64,000 nucleotides of DNA from Phycisphaerales bacterium. Lineage in GTDB: Bacteria; Planctomycetota; Phycisphaerae; Phycisphaerales; UBA1924. Location: NCBI GenBank assembly GCA_029260515.1, contig JAJDDC010000096.1, positions 1-64,000 of the forward strand, read 5' to 3'. Under the pieces are notes generated by a model. That model did not search any database and had not been told where the DNA came from. It saw only the letters and a program-made list of their open reading frames with translations. This document shows, one piece after another, positions 26,261-34,372 of the stretch. Numbering within the stretch: the first letter of the stretch is position 1; every line of letters starts with the position of its first letter. A program made the position numbers and the translations under genes.

Positions 26261-27574
26261 ATGCTGGGCGTCGGCGAGATCGCGGGGCGGGTTGTGGGCG
26301 GTGTCCTGTGTGCGGCGGACGCGGGCGGGGCGGTCGATCGGGTCTGGCCCGCGGGCTTGGACACGGCGGAACGGGTGGTGCTGATCGCGGCGGGGAAGGG
26401 GAGCGTCGGGATGACGCGCGCCGCGGTCGCACGCCTGGGCGGGCGCCTCGCGCGTGGGGTGGTCGTCGGCCCGGATCGGCACGTGGACGCGTGGGCCGAT
26501 CGCCCGGGGTCTGTCGAGGCGCTGGGGGCGGACCACCCGATCCCGACGGCGCGGAACGTCGAGGCGGCCGAGCGCGTGCGCATGATGGCGGGGGGCGCGC
26601 GCGCGGGCGAGACGCTGCTCGTGCTGATCTCGGGCGGGGCGTCTGCGTACCTGACATTGCCTTCGGCGGGGCTGGGGCTGGGGGATCTCGCGTCGGTGAC
26701 GGACGCGTTGGTGCGCGCGGGCGCGACGATCCGGGAGCTCAACGCGGTCCGCAAGCATTGCGAGTTGCTCAAAGGGGGCGGGCTGGCTCGGGCGGGCTCG
26801 GGCGCGGGCGGGGTGTGTTCGATCGTGCTGTCTGACGTGCTTGGGGATCCACTGGATGTGATCGGGTCGGGGCCGACGGCGGGGGACACGGGCACTTTCG
26901 GCGACGCGTTGGGCGTGCTCGAGGGGCACGGGGCGCTCGGTGTGTCGCCCGCGGTGCGCGCCCGCCTGGAGCGCGGCGTGCGGGGCGAGATCGACGAGAC
27001 GCTCGGGCCCGACGACCCAGTCATCGCGCGCGTCCGGCATGTGATCGCGGCGAACAACGCGGTCGCTGTCGGGGCGGCGGCGGGGGTGATGCGGGGGCTC
27101 GGGTTCGAGGTCGTGGAGACGCGCCTGGGTGTGGAGGGCGAGGCGGGGGTCGCGGGGCGGGCGCTGGGCGAGCGCGTGCGCGCGCTGGCGGGCGGAGGGG
27201 GTGGAGCACGGTGTGTGGTGTGGGGCGGGGAGACGACGGTTGCGGTGGGGGACTCGAAGCGTGATGGGGGGGGCGCCGGGGGGCGCGTGCAAGAGGCGGT
27301 GCTTGCGGCGTGCGTTGGGGTGGAGGGTGTCTCGGGCGCGGGGGTCATCGGGCTTGCGACCGACGGTGTGGACGGGCCGACGGATGCGGCGGGGGCGTGG
27401 GCGGACGCGCGGACAGCCGAGGCGATGCGTGACGCGGGCGTGGATCCTTCGGCGGCCTTGCGGCGGCACGATTCGTACACAGCGCTGGATCGCGTGGACG
27501 CACTGCTCCGGACGGGGCCGACGGGGACAAACGTGAACGACGTGCTGGTGGGCTTTTTGACGCCAGGCGGTTGA
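26261..27574 (+). CDS. Glycerate 2-kinase (MOFRL/DUF4147 family)
   Basis: This 437-residue protein matches the two-domain glycerate kinase of the MOFRL group. The N-terminal DUF4147 domain has AAGKGSVGM, LGADHPIPT, LISGGASAYL, ELNAVRKHCELLKGGGLA and VLSDVLGDPLDVIGSGPT. The C-terminal MOFRL domain has VWGGETTVAV and GLATDGVDGPTDAAGAW, ending GTNVNDVLVG. It phosphorylates D-glycerate, feeding it into glycolysis. GTG 26258 directly precedes ATG 26261 and could be used instead. It is 73 bp before the PilT-like gene on the same strand. Confidence 0.93.
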   Translation: MLGVGEIAGRVVGGVLCAADAGGAVDRVWPAGLDTAERVVLIAAGKGSVGMTRAAVARLGGRLARGVVVGPDRHVDAWADRPGSVEALGADHPIPTARNVEAAERVRMMAGGARAGETLLVLISGGASAYLTLPSAGLGLGDLASVTDALVRAGATIRELNAVRKHCELLKGGGLARAGSGAGGVCSIVLSDVLGDPLDVIGSGPTAGDTGTFGDALGVLEGHGALGVSPAVRARLERGVRGEIDETLGPDDPVIARVRHVIAANNAVAVGAAAGVMRGLGFEVVETRLGVEGEAGVAGRALGERVRALAGGGGGARCVVWGGETTVAVGDSKRDGGGAGGRVQEAVLAACVGVEGVSGAGVIGLATDGVDGPTDAAGAWADARTAEAMRDAGVDPSAALRRHDSYTALDRVDALLRTGPTGTNVNDVLVGFLTPGG

Positions 27575-27647
27575 GCGGGGTGTGTCGGGGTATGCTGCGG
27601 GTCCGGGGGATCGTGGGGATGGCCGGGGCAATGATGGGAGGCTCGGC

Positions 27648-28775
27648 GTGATCAGCGGGAGCGTGAACATCAAGAAGCTGCTCGAGGCGATGCGTCGTCT
27701 CGATGCGTCGGATCTGCACGTGAAGGTGGGGATCCCGCCGACGTACCGTGTGGGCGGGATGCTGCGTCCGATCGAGGCCGAGCCCCTGGGCGAGGACGAG
27801 GCGGACCACCTGCTCGATCCCTTGTTGGACGAGGCCCTGATCAAGCGGTTCAACGACGCGGGGAACCTGGACTTCGCGTGGCACCTGCCCGACGGCGACC
27901 GGTTCCGTATCAACATGTTCCGCTCGGGCAACCACACCCACGCGGCGATCCGGCGGGTGAAGGCGGAGATCCCGGACTACGCCGAGCTGCACCTGCCCCC
28001 GGTGTACTCGAAGATCGTGCACCAGACGTACGAGGGGCTGGTGCTGGTTGTCGGGGTTACCGGGTGCGGCAAGTCGTCCACGCAGGCGGCGATGATCAAC
28101 GAGGTCAACCACACACGGGCGGTGAACATCATCACGGTCGAGGACCCGGTGGAGTACCGGTTCACCCCCGACAAGTCGATCATCTCGCAGCGTGAGATCG
28201 GGATCGACGTCAAGGATTTCGCGACGGCGCTGCGGTATGTGGTGCGGCAGGATCCGGACGTGATTTTCATCGGGGAGATGCGGGACAAGGAGACGGTGCT
28301 CAGCGCGATCCAGGCCGCGGAGACCGGGCACCTGGTCTTCGCGACGCTGCACACGGCGGACACGATGCAGGCCTTCAACCGGATGCTCGAGTTCTTCCCC
28401 CAGGAGGAGCGGGGGTTCATCCGCTCGAGCCTGGCGGCGACGCTCAAGGCGATCTGCGCCCAGCGGCTGACGCCGACGGTCGAGGGGTTCGAGACGAAGG
28501 TCGTGCCGGCGACGGAGGTGCTGATGACCTCGTCAACCGTCAAGGAACTGATCCGCGACGGGCGTGACGAGGACCTTCCCTCGGTGATCAACACCGGGCA
28601 TTCGGACGGGATGCGGTCCTTCACCGACTCGCTGGCCGAGCTGGTCGAGAAGGAGTGGATCTCGATCGCGACAGCGATGGAGTACGCGCCAAACCGCGAG
28701 GCGCTGACAAGCCGCCTGAAGGGCGTGCAGGTCAAGGCCCAGTCGTTGGTGGGGCGGATCAAGGGCAAGGCCTGA
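27648..28775 (+). CDS. pilT: PilT-like type IV pilus retraction/secretion ATPase
   Basis: This 375-residue protein has the N-terminal PAS-like domain of PilT (SDLHVKVGIPPTYRVGG) and the ATPase core: Walker A GVTGCGKSS at 136-144, Walker B VIFIGEMRD at 205-213 and the His-box GHLVFATLHT at 227-236. PilT-type hexamers power pilus retraction. The start GTG 27648 has GGGAG about 7 bp upstream and aligns with the family; a GTG further up at 27582 adds a non-conserved leader. No other pilus gene is adjacent, although a prepilin-like protein is encoded at 59397-60362. Confidence 0.93.
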   Translation: MISGSVNIKKLLEAMRRLDASDLHVKVGIPPTYRVGGMLRPIEAEPLGEDEADHLLDPLLDEALIKRFNDAGNLDFAWHLPDGDRFRINMFRSGNHTHAAIRRVKAEIPDYAELHLPPVYSKIVHQTYEGLVLVVGVTGCGKSSTQAAMINEVNHTRAVNIITVEDPVEYRFTPDKSIISQREIGIDVKDFATALRYVVRQDPDVIFIGEMRDKETVLSAIQAAETGHLVFATLHTADTMQAFNRMLEFFPQEERGFIRSSLAATLKAICAQRLTPTVEGFETKVVPATEVLMTSSTVKELIRDGRDEDLPSVINTGHSDGMRSFTDSLAELVEKEWISIATAMEYAPNREALTSRLKGVQVKAQSLVGRIKGKA

Positions 28776-28800
28776 GGCCGGCTGGACGGGAGCGGGCTGG

Positions 28801-29991
28801 ATGTCGAGCGTGTCGTTGTGGAGGCGGTCGGGGGCGCCTGGTGAGCTGGCCTGCGACGTGTGCGTGCTGGGCGGCGGCATCGCGGGGGTCTCGGCGGCGT
28901 TGGAGCTGGAGCGGCGGGGCGCGAGCGTCGTGCTGCTCGAGGCGCGCGAGATCGCGGGCGGGGCCAGCGGACGCAACGCGGGGTTCCTGATGCGGGGGGT
29001 CGCGGACAACTACGCCCAGGCGTGCAGAACGTACGGGCGTGGGCTGGCCCGGGACGTGCTCCGCCTGACGGAGGCGAACCTGGCGGCGCTGCGGGTCGAG
29101 GGGATCGAGGGACTGGAAGGGTACTCGGCGCGGGCGTCATGCCTGGTGGCGCTCGGTGAGGACGAGGAACACGAACTGCGTGACTCGATCGGTCTGTTGC
29201 GCGAGGACGGGTTCGAGGTCGAACTAATCGAGGCGGGCGAGGGGCCCGACGATGCGCTCTGGGCGTCGGGGCACGCGAGGTGCGGGCTGCTCAACCCCGC
29301 GGACGCGGTGTGCAACCCGGTGGAGTTGGTGCGGTTCCTACGCGGTACGCTCGGGCGCACGACGGTCGTCGAGGGGCAGGCGGCGCACACGATCTCGGGC
29401 GATGGTTCGGCGGGCGTAGTCGTCGAGGCGCCGGACGTGCGTGTCCGGGCAAGGCGTGTGCTCGCGTGCCTCAACGCGTACGGTGCGAAGCTGCTCCCGG
29501 GCCTGGAGGGGGTGGTGACGGCGCGGCGGGGGCAGATGCTCGCGATCCGGCCCAGGGGGGGTGAGGTCGGCCGCGAACTGGCGTACGCCTACTACGCGAA
29601 CCGTGGTTCGGAGTACTTCCGGGCGGCGCCGAGCGGGCTGGTCGTGTTCGGGGGGGCGCGGACGTACTCCGCGGACGAGGAGGTCGGGCACGAGATGTGG
29701 CCGACGGCGGCGGTGCAGTCACGCCTTGAGGGGTTCGTGCGAGAGCTGGTGACGGATGAGTTCGAGGTCGTGGCACGGTGGGCGGGGACGATGGGGTTCT
29801 CGCCCGACGGGCTGCCCTTGGTCGGGGCGGCGCCCGGCGCGTGCGGGCTGGATGGGCGGGTGTGGTACTGCGGCGGGTTCACGGGGCACGGGATGTCGAT
29901 GGCGTTCGAGACCGCGCGCGGGGCTGTGGGTGCGATGCTCGGGGACGAGACGACACTTTTCCCGATCGAACGGGTCGCGGTCGGAGGGTGA
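28801..29991 (+). CDS. FAD-dependent oxidoreductase (DAO/amine-oxidase type)
   Basis: This 396-residue protein has an N-terminal Rossmann motif for FAD (CVLGGGIAGVSAALELERRG, near residues 21-40), then SGRNAGF as in PuuB- or glycine-oxidase-like enzymes. Its C-terminal half carries WAGTMGFSPDGLPLVGAAP and YCGGFTGHGM, the second FAD contact of DAO-family proteins. It likely oxidises an amine or amino acid with oxygen as acceptor; the substrate is unknown. It begins 25 bp after the PilT-like gene. Confidence 0.88.
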   Translation: MSSVSLWRRSGAPGELACDVCVLGGGIAGVSAALELERRGASVVLLEAREIAGGASGRNAGFLMRGVADNYAQACRTYGRGLARDVLRLTEANLAALRVEGIEGLEGYSARASCLVALGEDEEHELRDSIGLLREDGFEVELIEAGEGPDDALWASGHARCGLLNPADAVCNPVELVRFLRGTLGRTTVVEGQAAHTISGDGSAGVVVEAPDVRVRARRVLACLNAYGAKLLPGLEGVVTARRGQMLAIRPRGGEVGRELAYAYYANRGSEYFRAAPSGLVVFGGARTYSADEEVGHEMWPTAAVQSRLEGFVRELVTDEFEVVARWAGTMGFSPDGLPLVGAAPGACGLDGRVWYCGGFTGHGMSMAFETARGAVGAMLGDETTLFPIERVAVGG

Positions 29992-30040
29992 GCCGCCTTT
30001 CTCGGGCGGCGGCCCCGGGGATGCCGCGACGGCGCGCATG

Positions 30041-30068
30041 AAAAAGGGCCGACGCGTTGCGTCGGCCC
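30041..30068 (-). terminator. Rho-independent terminator of the PEP-CTERM-like gene
   Basis: A perfect 10-bp stem (GGGCCGACGC at 30046-30055 with GCGTCGGCCC at 30059-30068) and a 3-nt loop are followed on the minus strand by five T residues. It may also stop readthrough from the opposite-strand oxidoreductase gene. Confidence 0.88.
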
Positions 30069-30090
30069 TCTCGCGATGCGGGGTGAGAGA

Positions 30091-30864
30091 TCAGCGGCGG
30101 CGGCGGACGGCGGCGAGGCCGCCGACGGCGAGCAGCGCGATGCCGCTGGGAGCCGGGATGACGATGAAGTTGCTGGTGCCGCCGGCGAGGTCGCGAGCGG
30201 AGAGCATGAAGTGCCACTGGGCCTGGATAGCGGAGATATCGTCGCCGGTGGGTGAGAAGTTGCCTGCGCCGAGCGGGACGTCCTGGGCGCCGCCGGTGGA
30301 GCCGGAGACGCCGGTGACGTAGGGGCCGGTGTCGAACAACTCGGTGAAACTGGTGCCGCCGTTGTAGACCGCGTTGTAGAGGCCACCGCCCGCGTGCAGG
30401 CCGGTGAGGGTCGAGCCGTTGAGGTTGCCGTCTGAGAGCGAGTAGGTGCCGGTCGCGCGGGCGCTGGCGTTGTTGATGAGGAATGCGTCGACCAGCGAAC
30501 TCGTGATTGTGAACTCGGTGTCAACAGCGCCTGCCGTGACATCGAAGGACAGGGCGACGAGGGCCTGCTGCGAGGCTGCTGTGAAGGTTTGCAGCGTGAG
30601 CTGGGCGGCCGCGACGGTGGCGATCGACGTCGCGCCGTCCATGATGTCGATCCCGCCCGCCAGGTTCCACACGACGATCTCGCCGTTGTTGAACTGCGCG
30701 TCGGCGAGGCTGACAGAGAAGGAGCCGGAACCCTGGGCGTTCGATGCGTTGAACGTCAGGATCGGATCACCGAAGTCCGCCTGTGCGACGGATACGGCGC
30801 CGGCAAGTGTGGCGACGAGCGCGATTGCTCCCGATCGACGCCGAAGCTGCGCAATTCTGTTCAT
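30091..30864 (-). CDS. Secreted protein with PEP-CTERM-like anchor (1)
   Basis: This 257-residue protein has a signal peptide (about 1-30, ending VAQA) and a beta-rich body with no known domain. Its C-terminus is VIPAPSGIALLAVGGLAAVRRRR, that is a Pro-Ala-Pro motif, one hydrophobic helix and an Arg cluster. This is the planctomycete form of a PEP-CTERM sorting signal, in which an exosortase removes the tail. The next gene upstream encodes a related protein (about the same length, similar YNAVYNGGTSF and ending). The 5' leader is full of GAGAGA runs. No exosortase gene is in the window. Confidence 0.82.
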   Translation of the reverse strand: MNRIAQLRRRSGAIALVATLAGAVSVAQADFGDPILTFNASNAQGSGSFSVSLADAQFNNGEIVVWNLAGGIDIMDGATSIATVAAAQLTLQTFTAASQQALVALSFDVTAGAVDTEFTITSSLVDAFLINNASARATGTYSLSDGNLNGSTLTGLHAGGGLYNAVYNGGTSFTELFDTGPYVTGVSGSTGGAQDVPLGAGNFSPTGDDISAIQAQWHFMLSARDLAGGTSNFIVIPAPSGIALLAVGGLAAVRRRR

Positions 30865-30993
30865 GGTCGTTCTCTCTTCCCTCTCTCAGTTCCCGGGTCT
30901 CTCCATCCCCAGGGACATGGCCGAGTATCGATCCAGAGGCCTCAGTCCTCGACAGGAAACGGCGGCCTGAAGAGGATCTTTTCGGACGGAATA

Positions 30994-31021
30994 CTCGGCG
31001 GCCCGATCAAGGGCCGCCGAG
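30994..31021 (-). terminator. Likely terminator of the second PEP-CTERM-like gene
   Basis: A perfect 11-bp stem (CTCGGCGGCCC with GGGCCGCCGAG) and a 6-nt loop lie 23 bp after the stop. The T-tract behind it on the minus strand is weak, so its efficiency is uncertain. Confidence 0.5.
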
Positions 31022-31043
31022 GGATCGAGCAAGCGTGGCCGCG

Positions 31044-31793
31044 TCAGCGACGGCGGCGGGTGACCGCGATGCCGGCGAAGGCGAGCAGCATAGCCGAACC
31101 CGGGGCGGGGACGACCGAGAACGTGCTGGTGCCGGCGGCGGAGTCGAAGGCGGTGAGTGTGAAGGCCCACTCGGCGGCGATTTCATCGACGGAGCCGCCG
31201 ATGGCGGCGTACCCGAAGCTGTCATCGTCCTGTGCCGAACTGAACTGGCCGGCGACGAGCGACGATGTCAGCAGGTCGCTGAACGTTGTGCCGCCGTTGT
31301 AGAACGCGCGGTACATACCGGGGGCGTTGGGCGCGAGGGTGGCGCCGCCGCCGAGGATGTCGGTGACACCGACGGAGGCGGAGGCGATGCCCTGGGCGCT
31401 GCTGAACTGGGCGAAGTTCAGCGGGCCGGAGCCGATGCCGAACGCGGTGTTGGCGCCGCCGGCGAAGACGTCAAAGTTGAGGTTGACGGTCTGCGCGGGG
31501 CCGCCGCGGGTGGTGAAGTCGAAGGCGATGCCGGCGTTATCAAAGCCGCCCATGCCCATGTCGTCGGCGCCGTTGCCTCCGAAGAAGAACGTATCGCCGT
31601 CGTAGTTCCACTCCCAGCGGAGCCCGTCGTCGGACCAGGTGCCGTCGGCGAAGTGGACCTCGTACACCGAGAGGCTGCCGTCCGTCACGGCTTCCATCCG
31701 GAACACGACGTCTTCGCCAGCAACCGCGGTCGACACTCCAGCGAGCAGTGCGGCGGTCGCGACCATTCCACGAGTGATGCCCTTGATCTTCAT
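31044..31793 (-). CDS. Secreted protein with PEP-CTERM-like anchor (2)
   Basis: This 249-residue protein has a signal peptide ending near STAVAG (about residue 27), a glycine/asparagine-rich beta body, and a C-terminus VVPAPGSAMLLAFAGIAVTRRRR with the Pro-Ala-Pro/hydrophobic/Arg layout of PEP-CTERM tails. It is probably a diverged paralogue of the adjacent protein (shared YRAFYNGGTTFSDLL and EWAFTLTAFDSAAGTSTF). ATG 31793 is the good start; the frame is open for 22 further codons upstream without a signal sequence. The role on the cell surface or in the matrix is unknown. Confidence 0.8.
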   Translation of the reverse strand: MKIKGITRGMVATAALLAGVSTAVAGEDVVFRMEAVTDGSLSVYEVHFADGTWSDDGLRWEWNYDGDTFFFGGNGADDMGMGGFDNAGIAFDFTTRGGPAQTVNLNFDVFAGGANTAFGIGSGPLNFAQFSSAQGIASASVGVTDILGGGATLAPNAPGMYRAFYNGGTTFSDLLTSSLVAGQFSSAQDDDSFGYAAIGGSVDEIAAEWAFTLTAFDSAAGTSTFSVVPAPGSAMLLAFAGIAVTRRRR

Positions 31794-32286
31794 GTCTCTC
31801 ACCTCGACCTGATGCAGGCTTATGTAGGAGCCGCTCTCAGAGACTCTCTTGGTGGGCACTGTGGGGTGCGTGCCCTAGCTTGTCTCTTTGAACTCGGCGG
31901 GGTCTCTCTCTTCCCCCCGTCGATACCGCTCCAGTTCGTTCTCTCTCTTGCTCGATCTCGATCCCCACAGATCTTGGATTCCGGACCCAGCCTCCCATGG
32001 CCGAGGGGCGGTGTCAATACCCTGATCCGGGACTTTGCCACCGAAACGGTGATTTCTTTTTGCGTTTCAATACGGATTATGTACGGGTGTCGAGATAGCT
32101 CATTCAGTTATCAGCACTTAGGCGAGGCGGCACCGGATGTTTGGATTTTGTGCGATCCGTGTGAATCTGTGCGATGTGGTCTCGATCTCGCGCCTCGGGA
32201 GTATTCGGATGCGTCGGATAGTGATAGCATCGGGCTTGCAGGGATAACAGGCTGCAGGGGTGTTCCTCCTGGGCTTGGGAGTAGAG
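31794..32286. other. Divergent intergenic region with AT-rich segment
   Basis: This 493-bp gap lies between the PEP-CTERM-like gene and the subtilase gene. The left part contains TCTCTC runs belonging to the minus-strand leader. The stretch 32040-32200 is clearly richer in A and T than the surroundings and probably holds both promoters. I see no gene in it. Confidence 0.55.
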
Positions 32287-33927
32287 ATGAGCGCGGCTCG
32301 TTTCGCGATAACGGTTGTGGTGTCGGCGGTCGCTGTAAGCGTGCCGGGGGCGCCAATCTATGCCGAGCTCGCTGCTCCCCCCTCTGTCGTGGGTGAGTTC
32401 TCCGGGGTTGGCGATCGGTTCGGCGGGTACAGCACGTCACGCCTGATCGTCAAGGTCCGTGAGGGGATCTCGTTGTCGGTCGTGGATGGTGTCATGCGCG
32501 TCGAGGGCGATGCGGGACATGTCCGATTCGCGTCGCGGGTCGGCGGCGCGGAGACATCCGGCGTTCTCGTAGCTCGTCCGGTGTTCAACATCGGGGTGCT
32601 CGCGCGCCCGGCGCTGGCTGAGCGTATCGGGCTCGATCGGTACTACGTGCTCGAGACCGCGGCCGGTGTGGATGTCGTCGGGCTCGCGGGGGGCTTGGCG
32701 GCGAACGGCGCGGTTTTTGAACGTGTGGACGCCGACGCGGTCGGCGGGCTGCAGGTGGACGGGACATTGAACGGCGGCGCCCCCTGGCCCAACGATCCGT
32801 CGTTCCCGGATCAGTGGGGCTTGCACAACACGGGTCAGATCACGGCGTGCACGTCCCCGGGCCTGCCCGGCGCGGATATCAGCGCGGTCGGCGCGTGGGG
32901 GATCGCGTTCGGATCTTCGCTCGTCACGGTCGCCGTGCTCGACGGGGGCGTGAACGAGCACGCGGACCTCGTAGGGCGCCTGGTCCGTGGGCGGAACTTC
33001 GCGGACGGCGATCCCGATGCCACGGGCCACATGAACAACAACCACGGGACGTACGTCGCGGGGATCGCCGCGGCGATCCAGAACAACGGGATCGCGATCG
33101 CGGGCGTGAGCCCGAACGCGCGGATCATGCCCGTGCGCGTGTTCAACGACTGGGGGATCGGGTTCGAGGCCGAGGTGAGCAGCGGTCTGGTGTGGGCGGC
33201 GGACAACGGCGCGGACATCATCAACATGAGCCTCGGCTTCGGCCCGAGCGCATCGACCGGGCTGCTGCACGACGCGGTGATCTACGCGTACGAGAGCGGG
33301 GCCCTGCTGGTGGCGTCGTCCGGGAACGTGATGACCCAGGACGTGCTGTACCCGGCGGCGTTCGACGAGGTGATCGCGGTCGGGGCGACGAACAACACCG
33401 ACACGATCTGGATGAACTCGACGACCGGACCCGAGCTGTCGCTCGTGGCGCCCGGGGTCGGGGTCGTGTCGCTGATGGACACGCCCGGGGCGCCGGATAC
33501 GACGGTGTGTGACCACGGGACTTCGGCCTCGGCGCCGTTCGTCTCGGGGTCGGCGGCGTTGGTCATGTCGCGGTACCCGGAGTTGTCGGGCGACGTGGTG
33601 CGGACGATCCTGGAGGTCACCGCCGACGACCTGGGCGATCCTGGCGTGGACGATGTCTACGGCTGGGGGCGGGTGAACGCGGAGAGGGCGCTGGCGTACC
33701 TGGCGAACTCGGGGGGCGTGCCGATTCGGCGGCCGGTGTGCCTGGCGGATCTCAACGGCGACGGGCTGATCGACATCAACGACCTGCTCTTGTACCTGCA
33801 GATGTTCGCGGACGGGGCTCCCGGCGCGGATCTGGCGCCGCCCTACGGCGTCATCGACTTCGCGGACATCATGGCGTACCTGGCCAGGTTCGCGAGCGGC
33901 TGCCTGAACGGGCCGGGCGGGGCCTGA
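32287..33927 (+). CDS. Secreted subtilisin-like serine protease (S8) with dockerin-like tail
   Basis: This 546-residue protein has a signal peptide (about 1-26), a propeptide-like segment to about 160, and then the peptidase S8 domain. The catalytic triad is complete: Asp219 (VAVLDGGV), His253 (NNHGTYVAGIA) and Ser413 (HGTSASAPFVSG), with the oxyanion Asn in SSGN. After the protease domain come two dockerin-like repeats (DLNGDGLIDINDLLLYL and VIDFADIMAYL) with Cys before ADLN and a final GCLNG. It is expected to act outside the cytoplasm, held on the surface through the tail. ATG 32287 is preferred over an earlier GTG since it gives the signal peptide and has GGAG upstream. Confidence 0.93.
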   Translation: MSAARFAITVVVSAVAVSVPGAPIYAELAAPPSVVGEFSGVGDRFGGYSTSRLIVKVREGISLSVVDGVMRVEGDAGHVRFASRVGGAETSGVLVARPVFNIGVLARPALAERIGLDRYYVLETAAGVDVVGLAGGLAANGAVFERVDADAVGGLQVDGTLNGGAPWPNDPSFPDQWGLHNTGQITACTSPGLPGADISAVGAWGIAFGSSLVTVAVLDGGVNEHADLVGRLVRGRNFADGDPDATGHMNNNHGTYVAGIAAAIQNNGIAIAGVSPNARIMPVRVFNDWGIGFEAEVSSGLVWAADNGADIINMSLGFGPSASTGLLHDAVIYAYESGALLVASSGNVMTQDVLYPAAFDEVIAVGATNNTDTIWMNSTTGPELSLVAPGVGVVSLMDTPGAPDTTVCDHGTSASAPFVSGSAALVMSRYPELSGDVVRTILEVTADDLGDPGVDDVYGWGRVNAERALAYLANSGGVPIRRPVCLADLNGDGLIDINDLLLYLQMFADGAPGADLAPPYGVIDFADIMAYLARFASGCLNGPGGA

Positions 33928-34084
33928 GCAGCGTGCGGGGCACGGTCTGGCCGATTCCAGCATCGGGGTGAGGCACGAGGCGCGCGGGCCGGGGCGTGGT
34001 GGGTGCGTATGATCCGCGCGTGACGGGCGGGCACGGGATTGGTTCCCGGTGTTCGGTCCGTCGGGTTGGCTGGAAAGGAGCCGG

Positions 34085-34309
34085 ATGCCGAAGCAGGAAG
34101 AGAAGTTCACAATGGAGGCGGTCGTCGTGGAGGCGTTGCCCAACGCGATGTTCCGACTCCGGCTGCCCAACGAGCAGCAGTCCGAGGTGATCGGGTACGT
34201 CTCGGGCAAAATGCGCAAGCACTACATCCGGATCCTGCCGGGCGACACGGTTACGGTCGAGATGACCCCGTACGACCTGACGCGGGCGCGGATCACGTAC
34301 CGCCAGTGA
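34085..34309 (+). CDS. infA: Translation initiation factor IF-1
   Basis: This 74-residue protein fills one OB-fold (S1-like) domain: [25 protein letters not shown], then the [21 protein letters not shown] motif and [11 protein letters not shown] at the end. It binds the ribosomal A site during initiation. ATG 34085 is preceded by GGAAAGGAGCC, a strong ribosome binding site. It stands alone between the subtilase and the convergent metallophosphoesterase gene, rather than in the ribosomal operon. Confidence 0.97.
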   Translation: MPKQEEKFTMEAVVVEALPNAMFRLRLPNEQQSEVIGYVSGKMRKHYIRILPGDTVTVEMTPYDLTRARITYRQ

Positions 34310-34372
34310 CCCATCAACACGCTTAATCGAGGCCGGGCGCGGCCCTCTGGGCTCGCCGGTGTTGACGTGCGC